A DNA stretch of 64,000 nt from NCBI GenBank assembly GCA_023055425.1, contig JALGPY010000003.1, positions 15,993,001 through 16,057,000 on the forward strand. Direction: 5' to 3'. Under the pieces are notes generated by a model, which searched no databases, had not been told where the DNA came from, and saw only the letters and a program-made list of their open reading frames with translations. The position numbers and the translations under genes were made by a program. The DNA is from Linanthus parryae (lineage: Eukaryota > Streptophyta > Magnoliopsida > Ericales > Polemoniaceae). Of this stretch, positions 12,081-23,002 are shown one piece after another (the stretch's first letter is position 1; each line of letters opens with the position of its first letter).

Positions 12081-14612
12081 TGTAACACCCCTAAAACGAC
12101 CAAGCCGGAAGCCCGGAGATGTCACTCCGTACCCGAGATAAAACCCGAATACAAGGAGATTTTATAACAGAATATCCAACCTAAAATCCATAAAATAATT
12201 ACTTAAAACGTTAAAACTCGTCTTGCCACAAATATGGGTATTATTCCAATCTAAAATTCAAAATACTAACTAATGTTCGAATGAAACTAAATGTGAATGT
12301 TACTACTATCACGAGTCGCGTTTTCCCCTCGGACCAAGCTCCCATCTAACCTGTGGTGCAGAAAACAAAAAGAGAACACCACAGTTCCAAAAGTCAGCGG
12401 AAATACTGAGTAAGTAACACCCGAGCATGTAAACAGATTATGGAGGAATTCTTAAACCAGTTTGTGGTAGTTTCGCTAAAACAAAGCGAAATTAAAAGCT
12501 TTTACCCTTTTATAAAATAAATAAGATAAGAGATTCCAAATTCATTTATATTTTTCCAAATCACATCCATTATCCAAATAATGGGATTCCAAAACTCATG
12601 ATATTCCATTTTCCATTAACAACATCCAAACAAAAACCAATTTATTAATTTGTTGATACGGGGAAAACCAACCAACCACTTCGCAAGCATCCAAGACCTT
12701 AAGTGTCGACACCTCCTTACAGACTTCTTGCGGCCAGAAGAGTGAGTACAAGGAGCTATCCGGGGACTTGCAACCGGATTAAATAAAATAAATTAATTGG
12801 ACGAGAGACCGAAGTCAACACGCCCAATGCCAATAGTAACCATACAACAGCAATCATCCCCGTACAACTCTTCCACTTTACGTTATCATCGATTATTAGA
12901 TTGCAGTGATGTTTTCAGAGAAACATTTCAACAATTTGAACAAGTATTCAAGTATATTTTGCATAAAATTATTTTGAGACAAGTAGGAATGAAAACATTT
13001 GACACGAAAAGAGGAAATGGGCGGTAGGCCTGGCATGTTTACTTACCTTTAATCTCAGGCAAAGCAAACCACTTCCTAGTAATACTGGACATGTCCTTCG
13101 TCAACAAAATTGTAGCCTACAAATTTAATAGTATCCTAATCAGCACATTGCACACGAAGTCCTATAGGTAAATGAAATAAATCACGTACTAACTCTCCCC
13201 AACCTTTACTATGGCGAACAACCTCTTTCATAGAAAAATATACTTTATAGAGTTAACGTTTATTATTGTTAAACATAGCTATAGTTATAAAAATATAACT
13301 TATAAGATTAACTAATTATTTCTCTTATTACAGGGTAGAGAAGCATATTATTTTTCCCAAAAAAAATAATAACAAATCTAATAGTAGTTCCTCCCAACCA
13401 AACAAGCCTTAGTAGAGAGCATAAGTTATAAACTAACTAAATTTTATTTAAAAGAAATAATAAATTTATTTGAAGAAAATAACTTATTCTAATTTGTTAT
13501 AAGCTTATAAAAATAAATAAGAAAAATATAATTTTATCATCCTTATATCATCCTTATTCTACACTTTTATTTTGGAGTAAAGATGAGTACAAAAATATTA
13601 CTTTAAACTTGTACAAAAAGAATTGTCTCTTGTAAGATTTAACCATTGGGCCACAGCCACTTTGTACTCTCTTCCTTCCCAATTAGTAACATTAACTAAC
13701 AGGTGAATAACAATAATAATATCATAATAGTAATAATATTAATTAGCAAAAGGTAAAACAAAAAGAAAAAGAAGAGGAGGAACAGACGGGTTTTACCCGA
13801 GGGAGAAGAGGAGGATGGCGACGCGAAGGAGGCGAACACCGGCGAGGACAACGCTGGCGACGAGGGCAGTGGCGGACAGTGTGGACGGCAGCGGGAAGGA
13901 GGCGGTGCAACGGCGGCGTCGTGCTAGCCTTCGCAGGACCTGGGTTTGCCCCGTCGGACTCGGGTTCCGGCAAGGTTACGCTCGGCGCAGAACGAAGCAG
14001 AGAGAGAGATGGAGAGCTGCTTTTGGGTGTGAAAAGATTTGGATTGCAGGGGTTTATATAGGCTTGATGAGTGAGAAATCCGGCGAGGATTAGGAGACGA
14101 CGGAAAGATTTTCAATTTCGAATCGGGTCATGATTTGGGCAAAATTGGATTGATTTGTGAGAAATTATCGAGCTTTTATGAATTGGAAGTAGAATGGGAC
14201 TAAAATTGGTGGATTTGGTGGCCGAATGGAGCGGCTGTGGTGGCGGCAAAATCGTCGGTGATACTCTCCTGCTAGTTGCAGGAGATGAAGAAGGAGAAGA
14301 GTTTTGATTAAAGACACGTTCACCCCCCTAAGTTTAGGCGAAAGATAAGTAATACCCCACTGGTTTAGTTAAAGACACTATTAAAGTTATGAAAAATACA
14401 TAAAAGGCCCACATCTATAATAACTATAAAAATCAACTTCCTACCAATAAAATTAACTCTCAATACTTATACTAATGTCATATTGACACCAAATAATATC
14501 ATAAAATATAATAGTAGCATATTAACACCCAATACTTATAATAATATTATATTAACACTCAATAATTATAGTAATATCATAAATACTTGTATCCATAAAA
14601 CGGGGCATTTCA
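12081..14612 (-). mobile_element. Gypsy-like 5' LTR (about 2.5 kb)
   Basis: The left edge reads TGTAACACCCC and, on the minus strand, gives GGGGTGTTACA followed by the PBS. The proposed right edge (CGGGGCATTTCA, 14601-14612) gives a minus-strand start TGAAATGCCCCG, similar to the TGTAATACCCC start of the array LTRs. A TATA box (minus TATATAAACC, 14052-14060) is followed by a pyrimidine-rich, then GC-rich stretch. The element is a relative of the tandem array at 29.8-46.6 kb in opposite orientation: both share GTGTCGACACTTAAGGTCTT (minus here, 12693-12712) and CATGTAAACAGAT beside CTGAGTAAG. The right boundary is less certain than the left. Confidence 0.7.
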
Positions 14613-15170
14613 CTAGTAGCCACCAAACTTGCCCAGTATTCAGATTAAATGGACTTTGTTGCCGGATTTGGTGGATGCCTTCAGAGATGTGGTTGGGGTG
14701 TAGGACGACGGTGGCTGAAGCACGACGGCGGCGGAAGCTTGACAGTTGCGTGGTCGTCGATGGAGGCGGCGCCGTGCACTGCCAGGGGGATTTTTTTTTT
14801 AAAGGAGATGGATGAGCTTAGGCATCTTATGACATTTCAGGGCTATTATGGTAAATACAACATGACTAGGCTAGAAAATGGGATTTCTTCTTCTTCTCCT
14901 TTTTTTTGCGAGAAAAAGAAATGGGCTTTCTAATTAAGATTGTGATTGGGCTTCTTTTGAATCAATAACTTATTTGTCCATATTGAGTTTAATTGGGACT
15001 ACCCACTAATAACCAGACCAATAAAATTTAGCCCAAAAGAACCCAACATAAGTATGGGCTTAATTAGGTAATGCTCCAATTAAAACCACCTCATATAAAC
15101 CCAACCCAAATCCGACTGACCCATCCATTTTGCCAGGTCTAGGCCTTAATATAAAATCTAGCTGTTATCT
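14613..15170. other. Spacer without recognisable gene
   Basis: A short GC-rich patch (14690-14790) with GGCGGCGG-type codons gives overlapping frames with no recognisable domain. The rest is AT-rich. I see no TIR or LTR end that I can pair. It may be the remnant of an older element or of the upstream region of small-gene copy A. Confidence 0.4.
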
Positions 15171-15198
15171 GTTTATTGCTTTGTCTCATTTTGGCTCC

Positions 15199-15208
15199 TA
15201 TATATACT
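15199..15208 (+). promoter_or_regulatory. TATA box of small-gene copy A
   Basis: CTATATATAC lies about 105 bp before the ATG. The same box and the surrounding TTTGTCTCATTT context occur at the same place before copies B and C. Confidence 0.6.
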
Positions 15209-15304
15209 CACCCGTTTCTATTCTTTAATCATCTTAAAATCAAACCAACATCATTCATACTACTACTACAAACAAGAAACTTACAACGCCCATTTTCCAT
15301 TCAA

Positions 15305-15554
15305 ATGGCTTCTCTTGTTCTTCTCTTGTGTGAGTTTCTCAAGCATCAGGACACAGATCTTGCCTCCTGTCAAACACCACTGCCTTCTTGTGCTGTTGCC
15401 GCCGCCACTGCCGTTGGATCTCCACCGTACTGTTGTTCTCCCAACAGGGTTGCCGGAAAGTTTGCCAAGAAGAAGAGGAGGCTTCCAGACGGAAGATGAT
15501 GTTATAGAAGACCCATCAGAGACTAGGGTCTGTGTTGATTTTGTTTGGCCATAG
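15305..15554 (+). pseudogene. Small conserved gene, copy A (frameshifted)
   Basis: This is the first of three copies of a gene whose intact form encodes 82 residues. It starts MASLVLLLCEFLKHQDTDLA, like the other copies. It differs from B by one +3 and one -3 indel early on, then by a single extra base in the stretch after VAGK, which throws it into another frame ending at 15499. The original C-terminal frame (EDPSETRVCVD-VWP) is still readable downstream to 15554. The in-frame indels before the break suggest that it was coding before it was damaged. The 3' flank is interrupted at 15624 by an LTR element. No known family was recognised. Confidence 0.65.
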
Positions 15555-15618
15555 AATGTGGTTAATATTTTTTTTTTTTTGGATTTTTAATCAATACAAC
15601 AAATCTTGGCTTTTCTCA

Positions 15619-15623
15619 TGAGC
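15619..15623. repeat. Target-site duplication TGAGC (left)
   Basis: The 5-bp TGAGC here is repeated at 18788-18792 on the other side of the LTR element. The empty-site sequence is preserved in duplicated copy B near 24877. Confidence 0.85.
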
Positions 15624-16032
15624 TGTTGAATATGACTTGAAGTCAAAGGCGGCAAAAGTAAAAGGCGGCTAAGAGATTTAGGAAACAAATTGGGGCGGCA
15701 AACTTGACAGTTTATGGGTTGTTTCCTTATTTGTTCTATAGTTGTTTTTGGGATGTCTTGGGCACTAAGTCGGTCCTATATGTCTATATAAGAGACCTAG
15801 CTTGTGCCTAAAAATTGTGGGTTGTGTCCATAGTGTGGGTTGTATTCGTATCGTTTCTCTCTAATAAACAAGGGTTTTCGGGTCGTGGAGGTAGCTAGCT
15901 AATAGCTAGTGAACCACATTTTATCGGGTGTGTTCTCGTGATCTTGTTTCGTCTATTATCATCGTTCTCAAAACTCTGCCCGGATCATAACAAACTGGTA
16001 TCAGAGCTCGTTGAGGTGGGTTTGTCATAATA
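15624..16032 (+). repeat. 5' LTR containing an internal PBS-like copy
   Basis: 409 bp. TATA-like TCTATATAAGAG lies near 15782-15793. The last 40 bp include AACTGGTATCAGAGCTCG, a second copy of the primer-binding motif, upstream of the real PBS at 16036. The 3' LTR holds the same copy (AACTAGTATCAGAGC), and the target duplication proves that it lies inside the LTR. Confidence 0.82.
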
Positions 16033-16204
16033 AACTGGTATCAGAGCCAGGTTCAGCGATCCAAGGGGAGCTCAGAGCCAGGTTGTCGTGTTCCAAGATC
16101 AAGGTGGAGCTATAGGGCTAGGATTTCACAATATTTGAGATTCATAGCTACGGTTTCGCGATCAAGGTAGAGCACGTGTTTGGGGGTTACGGATCTGAAA
16201 GGAG

Positions 16205-16330
16205 CTATAGAGAAGATTACCGGAGAATTGACCAAGATCGACAAGTTCACGGGGAGGAACAACTTCAGCTTATGGCAGATCAAGGTATGTGCTTTGTTGA
16301 AGTAGCAATGCCTGTGGTTTCCATTGACGG
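16205..16330 (+). pseudogene. Copia gag N-terminal remnant
   Basis: The frame reads EKITGELTKIDKFTGRNN, then FSLWQIKVCALLK and a stop. The FTG-NNFSLWQIKM-type motif is typical of the first residues of plant copia Gag. Nothing of the zinc knuckle or pol follows. The neighbouring frame after 16324 has no recognisable domain. Confidence 0.6.
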
Positions 16331-16559
16331 AAGATAAAGAGGGGGCTCATACAACCACCACCACTGAGTTTGAGTCTCAGCAAGAGGGGACGCGGCAGAG
16401 GGCTGTGTATGGGGGTGCAGACAGTCAAGGCTCTGACGCGATGATGGCGGCCAAGGGAAGCTACGGTGACGTCTGTTCAAGCAGTAGAGAAAAGAGACAC
16501 CGGTGGACGAAGGATGAACTCAGGATCTGCAGGTTTGGCTGTAGGTGGAGGGTACTATG

Positions 16560-17841
16560 TGTTGGATTGAATACTAAAAGCCATGCTTTTTGTATTGGAT
16601 TATCTGAATTTGATATTTATGAGAATGGTTTTGGGCAATGTTTTTTGCATTATATTATTATTGTGCATAGTTGTCTATTGTTCTACATAGTAGAAGATCT
16701 GGTGTGTAGAGTCTAGCTTACACACAGAAGATCTTATCTTCGGTTCTTGTGGAATGAAAGTTGTGAGTTCACAATCTAGATGGAATTAGACAAACCATCG
16801 GAATGATTGTAGCACACTTGTTTTAGTATGTCTGTCTTGGCTACAGGAAACAGTATAGTTCATACTATAGTTTCAACTCAATGTGCTAGTATACTTTGTG
16901 TATATTGAACAGGACCAAGTTGAGATCATTGTCTTTGTACTGACATAATAAGACAAGCTATGTCTCATGGTTATTATGATTACTTATGCTCTTAATCCTT
17001 AGATAGTCAATGTGCACATGTATTTAGTAGTTATTGCTTTGACAAGTCAAGTGAGTGAGATTCCTATGGAATCAATAACCTCGATGAGTTGGGTGATACT
17101 ATTGAGTCCATGGTGTAAATTGATATATTGAAGGAATCCATGTCCCGGTTATGGGATTGATGATATCCCCTTGATGAAGCTTATAAGTTTTGATTATGTC
17201 AAACCCTGCAGGTAGATTACTTGGTAATCTGGACATATCAAATAAGTTAAGTGGTAAGGATCAAGGGAGTGGGAAGAGGTCGATTAAATGAATTAGTCAG
17301 TAATTAATTTAATCGACGGATATCTGTAATCTTAACATGGGGAGATAATAAGTATTTAATAACAGGAGCTCGAAATATTAGTTTTGAGAATATGGAAAGG
17401 AGTGCAATAACAGTTATTTAGTGGTACTAACTGTTATTAACTTTATTCGGACTAGGTTCGGGTGGAACCAGAAGTCCTAATAAAGTTCGGAGCCTGATTC
17501 GTATTTTCTCCTCCAGGTCCCTCCCGTAGCCTATATAAGTGTCCTTAGTCTTCAGAATTCGTATGCTTGAGATACACACCGAAATCTAGGGTTTCGAGAG
17601 TGAGAGCAGTTCGTCTGGAGGCCAAGAAGGATTCTGGAAGCAGCAAGCCCACACTTGCATCCAGGAGGAACTTAAGGAATACGGGAGAAGATCCGGAGTG
17701 TTCAGACCTACATCAGATAGTTTGGACGCAGGTATGAACCCTAATTCCGCCTAGTAGGGTTTCTAGCGTTCATGTTGAAACAAGTTTTAATCGGTATAGC
17801 AGACATGCAATCGAACTGGTCCAGGGATTCGCCTCCCTTCA
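16560..17841 (+). mobile_element. Nested solo LTR (copia type)
   Basis: It begins TGTTGGATTGAATAC and ends about CCTCCCTTCA. It carries a TATA box (GCCTATATAAGTG, near 17530) and the pyrimidine/GC-rich downstream part usual for R-U5. No PBS, internal region or second LTR is attached. Possible 5-bp duplications CTATG (16555-16559) and ATATG (17842-17846) match at four of five bases. The right end is therefore probable, not certain. Confidence 0.6.
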
Positions 17842-17999
17842 ATATGGAGGATGGTCTAGTTCTCTAGGCCCCTTTGGGGGGGCATGGAATTCGTGCTCTT
17901 GACGAGGAGGCGGATTTGGCATGGGGGAATCTATGACGAGGGACACGACACGTGTGAGGCGCGCAAGGGGGTGCGTATGAGGCGCGCAAGGGGGCGATT

Positions 18000-18285
18000 T
18001 TGCAGGAATTCGGTGGGAATTGGAGCAATCTCGCAAAACTTTGTATGAATTTAGTGGGAATTGGAGCAACGTGTTGGGGGGTTTCGTTGTAGGGACTCAG
18101 TGGGAGTCGGAACAACAGACGAATTTGTTGTAGGAACTCAGTGGTAGTTGGAACAACAAACAAGGGATTCGATTGCAGAAACTCGGCCGTAGTTGGAGCA
18201 TTTCGATTGCAGGAACTAGACGGGAGTTGGAGCATCGCTGGGGGAACTCGTTGCAGGAACTTGGCGAAGTTGGAGCAACTTGTGA
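18000..18285 (+). repeat. Degenerate minisatellite inside the LTR element
   Basis: About seven diverged units of roughly 35-45 bp share the core TTGCAGGAACTCGG followed by GTGGGAGTTGGAGCAA. Units begin near 17999, 18041, 18087, 18127, 18173, 18205 and 18250. Spacing and sequence vary, so expansion is old. Confidence 0.65.
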
Positions 18286-18390
18286 CGTGAGGGTTTCGCA
18301 TACAGCTGTGAAACGTTTGGGGTTGATTGTTGGAGAGAAGCATCGGTTCAGGTTTGGGTTGCTGAGATGATTCAAGTCAAGGTGGAGATT

Positions 18391-18787
18391 TGTTGAATAT
18401 GACTTGAAGTCAAAGGCGGCTAAGAGATTTAGGAAACAAATTGGGGCAGTAAACTTGACAGTTTCTGGGTTGTTTCCTTATTTGTTCTATAGTCGTTTTT
18501 TGGATGTCTTTGGCACTAAATCGGTCCTATATGTCTATATAAGGGACCTAGCTTGTGCCTTAACATTGTGGGTTGTCACTATGGCCTTTGTGGGTTGTAT
18601 TCGTATCGTTTCTCTCTAATAAACAAGGGATTTCTGATCGTGGAGGTAGCTAGCTAATAGCTAGTGAACAACGTTATATCGGGTGTGTTCTTGTGATCTT
18701 GTTTCGTCTATTATCATCGTTCTCTAAGCTCTGCCCGGATCATAACAAACTAGTATCAGAGCTCGTTGAGGTGTGTTTGTCATAACA
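18391..18787 (+). repeat. 3' LTR of the 3.2 kb element
   Basis: 397 bp, pairing with 15624-16032. Differences include a missing AAAAGTAAAAGGCGGC duplication near the start and several substitutions. It is followed by target duplication TGAGC at 18788-18792. Confidence 0.85.
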
Positions 18788-19689
18788 TGAGCATTTTGTG
18801 GAGTTGTTTGATTGCAGAGAGTTAGATTTGGGGATGATCAAACATAATATCATATCAGGCCTCGCTATCAAACACAACTAAAATTCGAACAACTTAACAA
18901 TTAATATTAGAGGACGGGCCAAACTTGCTTTGTTGTTTGCCTAAAGGAACTACATTTACAAAGTAAATAAGTAGTTACCTTATCATAATAATCAATTGAA
19001 GGAAGGAAAATGACTATTTGTGTAACATTGTATGTTGAATCTACAGGGGGGCTAGATCTTGTTAGTTGAGTGTAATGTTTCATGTTTAAGTGGCTTTGAT
19101 CGTATTGTTCAAAGGAGCTGTCACTTGACACTCCTAAAATATTTAACATTCTTTACGAGCCAGCTCTTATTTATTTACTATCGGTGTTCATAAATCGACC
19201 GGATCGATCAAACAGAACAGCACCAGACCCTCGACTTCTTTTCCATCTTACCCTGTAAAGGGTTTTTATTTTATTAAAACTGAATTGGGTCTCCACCGAA
19301 CTGGTCTAGAGGCCATCAACAAATTTCTAAGAAAATCCGACCGAACCGAGTAAGAAAACATTGTGTTTATATTTATATGGAAGGAACAAATTAGTAGTTG
19401 CTATGTTTTAACTCATACATATTGACTAATAATTCCCACAGGGGTTAGAGCATCTCAAACCATTTCCACAAACCTCCATAACTAGTGGAAGAAAAACGGA
19501 GCGGCCTCTAACCATTCGACCTTCATTTCTCAATATCATCGTTTTTATGGAAAATTTGAGAATTTAGTCTTCAACTAATTAAACCAAATTCTACACTAAA
19601 TCTTAAAATATTATACTTCTTCCGCTCTCTTCCGTTCTTCCTCCTTTCTATTGGGTTATTCGCTTTCTTTCTCCCTCTTCTCATTTTAG

Positions 19690-20330
19690 TAACCCTTACA
19701 CACTAGTAAATTAAATGACCAAACTATCCACCACCCTCTTTTACACTCCACAACCTCTTTACACTCATCTAACCCACTCACTCTCCATAAGTCCAATGGG
19801 CGCCTTCCTCGCCTCCGGGCCAGCGCCGGTACCATTAGCCTCACCTCCTCTTCCAACTGCGACCCACCTCCATTGATTCCCTTTGCCCAGATGGGGAACC
19901 ACCCACACGCCGCGCCCACTTGTCGGGGCTGGTTGCAGCCTGCGACGACGATGGTAGATCCGAAGACGGCGACAATGTGGGGGACGAAATCGAAGGAGGT
20001 CTTCTCAATGCCGGTGAAAAGGCACATCAAATACTAGTGCGACCAGGGACCATGGTACCACCACTCAAGATCGGAGGCATAGAGCTTGTTCGATAGTGGA
20101 GAAAGAGAGATAGAAAGAGAATGAGGATGCTAGAGTTAGAAATGAGGAGGATGATGAGAAGAAATGACTTATTAATAAGTGTACTTTTGCACTAATGGTA
20201 GGGGTAATATTGTCATTTTATCATATCGCTAGGTCTGCCAGTTATGAAGGGATCAAAGTGTATTTATCTAAAGTACAGGGAACCAAAGTGTATTTTATTC
20301 TAAGTTTGAGGTGGTTATTGTCTTTTACCC
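19690..20330 (-). mobile_element. Truncated Mutator-like remnant (copy A)
   Basis: The right end reads GGTTATTGTCTTTTACCC (to 20330), like the terminal repeat of the complete MULE at 48003-49400. No matching left end was seen. On the minus strand it holds a gene-like stretch: a CT-rich leader, then a GC-rich frame (20030-19686). That frame has no domain I recognise, and the copy B counterpart is frameshifted relative to it. A captured gene fragment is likely but unproven. Confidence 0.45.
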
Positions 20331-20363
20331 TTCATTTAAAGTACAATGCATCATTTGGGAGGT

Positions 20364-20561
20364 TGACAGTGCGATACATGGAGTATAAAAATTGATATTT
20401 AACTCTATAGACTATCAGAAATGCTGACATCACGCTCCAAAATTTTGACAGGCTCGTGATCCGAAATTTCAGTTTCAGCTACCAAAATCTTGGAGCGTTT
20501 TGTCAGTACTTTATAGTGCGTGAAGTTAAATGTCAATTTTCGTGCACGTATCGCAATGTCA
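20364..20561. mobile_element. Foldback MITE (copy A)
   Basis: A 198-bp segment whose two halves are inverted copies: TGACAGTGCGATACATGG at the left against CACGTATCGCAATGTCA at the right, and GCTCCAAAATTTTG against CAAAATCTTGGAGC near the centre. The same element lies at 26688-26885 in copy B, so it predates the duplication. Confidence 0.7.
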
Positions 20562-21024
20562 GTCGGCCAAAAACTGCATGGTAGTTAGATGTCGAAAGTA
20601 AACAAAAAGTTGTAAGTAACACAACAATTTAGAGCAACTACCAGTCCACTCTAACAATACATACACCCACTAATGTTTGATCTGAGTGTATTTTTTGTTC
20701 GCCGATTTCATTAGTTCCTTCTGCGTATTGTTAATACTCTTTTTGGTGCTACTGTTTCTTTTGCGTGACATATTTTGATGATATGTTGGGGAAAATAGAG
20801 TGTAAATCAACTTGGCAAGTTGAGCAAAACATGTCCAAGGCTATACTTGCAAGGAATTGGCCATAATTCATGATATTTTAGCTCGAACTAATCACATTTT
20901 TTGTTGAGTTTAACTTCGTCAAGCCAGTGATATCTTTACAATAGGAAAATTCTAAACGTAACCGCGTTTTCTTGAAAACTCAGAAGATTTCTGAGATAAA
21001 AGAGAGAGAAGAGAGACCCATGTG

Positions 21025-21175
21025 TTATCGAATGTATAGTAAATTCTGTTTGCTTAAGGGGTAAAATGATAAAAATATATGACTAATATGACTTTATCTA
21101 ATGTTTAGTAAATTTTATTTGCTTAGAGAGACTAAAATGACCAAAATATATGATCAATACAGCTTCTCTAAAGGT
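21025..21175. repeat. Two-unit 75-bp tandem repeat
   Basis: Units contain TGTTTAGTAAATTTTATTTG then AAAATGACCAAAATATATGA. A rearranged version with an extra partial unit lies at 27316-27473. Confidence 0.6.
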
Positions 21176-21550
21176 AATCATCGAAATAATTAAACATTGT
21201 AAGGTCAAAATCGGATCTAGGAGAACTGTTCCAAAAGCTAATTTGACAAAGCAATACCCTACCTGCTTTTGAAAAACATAGGAACTCCGCGTTTATAAAA
21301 TGTCAAACATCTAGTTTGTGCTTTTCCTGATCCAATGCGCATTAAACCTAGGAGAGGAGTCCGTTGGCAAGTTGCAAATACTATAGTATGATATATGCAA
21401 TACCCATTTACTCTGAGATTAGTATATACAGTTTAAAATTATTTCGTGTATTTTAATAAATCACATTTTCCTGACCACACAAAATATCCAACAATTTTTG
21501 TAGAGAAGAACAACAAGTGTAAGCAGGTACCGCAAAAATTGTGTAACTAG

Positions 21551-22835
21551 TGTTAGAGATATTAGATTAATATCTCAATATTTAGTTTCCAGTTATATTA
21601 GAGTTATTTGGGAATCATATTATTAGGGTTATTACAATTCCTTGTTTAGGTTATTTGATTTGTTTCCTTGTTTGGTTCGGGTTTGCCTATATTAAGGCCC
21701 CCCATTGTACATATGCAAAATACACTTTGTCAATATATTTTCTCATCCTCAAGAAATCTAACATGGTATTAGAGCCAGGTTAGGGGATCACCAGTTTCTG
21801 CTCCAGTTTCGAACCGGCCTAAATTGGTTCCTAAAGTTTTTCGACGCTCAGGATTCATTTCCGAAGTCCGTTTCTGCAGATTCGGATTTCTCGGTTTGGT
21901 TCTTGGTTCTCTAGGGTTTACATACCCTCGTTCATGGTCCGTTTCGGCTCTTTGTATCGGCTCACACCGTCTTCACTTGGCTCCGCTATGGGATCTCAGG
22001 ATATTTCGACCGACACGTCGTTAAATCTCGATTCAACCTCAACATGTCATCAAACTCTATGGTTTCAGTTTTCACTACGTGAACTGTCTCGACTCATCTC
22101 GGTTTGACCTCAATATGTCGTTAAACTGTATGGCTTCGGTTATGGAATCGACCTCATTGTCCTTAACCATCTCGACCCATTTTTTTTTTACCTTGACATG
22201 TCAGTAAATTGTCGTTTCGATTTTGACCTTGACATGTCTATAAACTGTCGTTCATATTTGCATGTTTCGTCATCAACACCATTTATTGGTCTTGGTTCGG
22301 TTATTTGCTCGACTTTTGATTCTTTTTCTCTGTCTTTGTCCCTTTCAAACTCTAGCCATTACATATGCCTTGAATTTGAGGGGGGGGGGGGGGAGGGGAT
22401 AGTGCGGAATGGATGATTAGGCACATGGAAGTGTCACATCGACATGACAGGTCACATCAAGCACACGGGAGTGTGCCACATCAGACATGACAGGCTCTGC
22501 ATGCCTTCACAACCACTTTGGCCTTCTTCCGCCGTTCCGGCCTTCGCAACCATCTTGACCTTCTTCTGCTGCTCAACTTCTTCTTGCAAACTCATTGTTG
22601 GCACGTTGAGTTTGAGAAGGGGTGTTAAAGATATTAGATTAATATCTCAATATTTAGTTTCCAGTTAGATTAGAGTTATTTAGGAATAATATTATTAGGG
22701 TTATTACGATTCCTTGTTTAGGTTATTTGATTTGTTTCCTTGTTTGGTTCAGTTTGCCTATATATAAAGGCCGCCATTGTACATATACAAAATACACTTT
22801 GTCAATATATTTTCTCTTCCTCAAGAAATCTAACA
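21551..22835 (+). mobile_element. Short-LTR non-autonomous retrotransposon (1.29 kb)
   Basis: Two 213-bp LTRs (21551-21763 and 22623-22835) begin TGTTA(G/A)AGATATTAG and end AAATCTAACA. A PBS-like TGGTATTAGAGCCAGG (21764-21779) follows the first. GAGAAGGGG precedes the second. The 859-bp internal part has no gag or pol domain; it holds a 14-base G run near 22381-22394. The target site is recoverable: block copies at 51018 and 61627 read GTGTGTCCCAGAAC uninterrupted, while here the flanks are ACTAG and CCCAG (imperfect duplication). The short LTRs suggest a TRIM-like element, though the internal part is longer than usual. Confidence 0.82.
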
Positions 22836-23002
22836 CCCAGAACATTGGGTAGTCCATGTTGCCTGAATATCTCAACATTAATAGATCACAACTGCTAGCT
22901 CGTGGTTTCTGGATGAGAGGTTGTTTATTAGAAACTTATAAAAAGAACCATGTCAACAACAACATGTTAAATTCTTTTGTTAGTAATTTCTCACTACACG
23001 AA
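22836..23002. repeat. Backbone block upstream of small-gene copy B
   Basis: CCCAGAACATTG...CCATGTTGCCTGAATATCTC matches 51040-51130 and, more loosely, 61655-61700. The left part of the block (ACCGCAAAAATTGTG) lies at 21530, split off by the short-LTR element. Confidence 0.7.

Larger units (their letters stand above)
15624..18787 (+). mobile_element. Non-autonomous copia-like LTR retrotransposon (3.2 kb)
   Basis: LTRs at 15624-16032 and 18391-18787 begin TGTTGAATATGA and end CATAATA/CATAACA. TGAGC flanks both sides. The PBS TGGTATCAGAGCC is at 16036-16048. A purine-rich AAGGTGGAGATT lies just before the 3' LTR. Internally there is only a short gag-like N-terminus (about 16205-16330, reading KFTGRNNFSLWQIK then a stop), a nested solo LTR (16560-17841) and a degenerate minisatellite (about 18000-18285). 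No pol motif is present. The insertion separates sequence that is continuous in duplicated copy B, which confirms both ends. Confidence 0.88.
18793..21550. repeat. Duplicated backbone, copy A downstream block
   Basis: This block is collinear with 24880-27473 (copy B). The shared order is: a 350-bp opening segment, a segment with CGACCGGATCGA, a truncated MULE-like segment, a foldback MITE, then an AT-rich tail with a 75-bp tandem repeat (units near 21025 and 21100). Copy A lacks the Stowaway present in B at 26427-26662. The 47083-47190 piece continues the match to 21165-21260, showing that the giant insertion in B landed in the middle of the block. No gene with a recognisable domain was found. 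Confidence 0.75.

Noticed and set aside
13743..14115. Arg/Pro-rich frames on both strands in the gypsy-like LTR
   Set aside because: GC-rich R-U5 sequence opens several frames simultaneously; none continues in related LTRs.
17839..18375. Long minus-strand frames over 17.8-18.4 kb
   Set aside because: They are produced by the degenerate minisatellite (SNSHRIPAK-like repeats) inside a retrotransposon, not by a gene.
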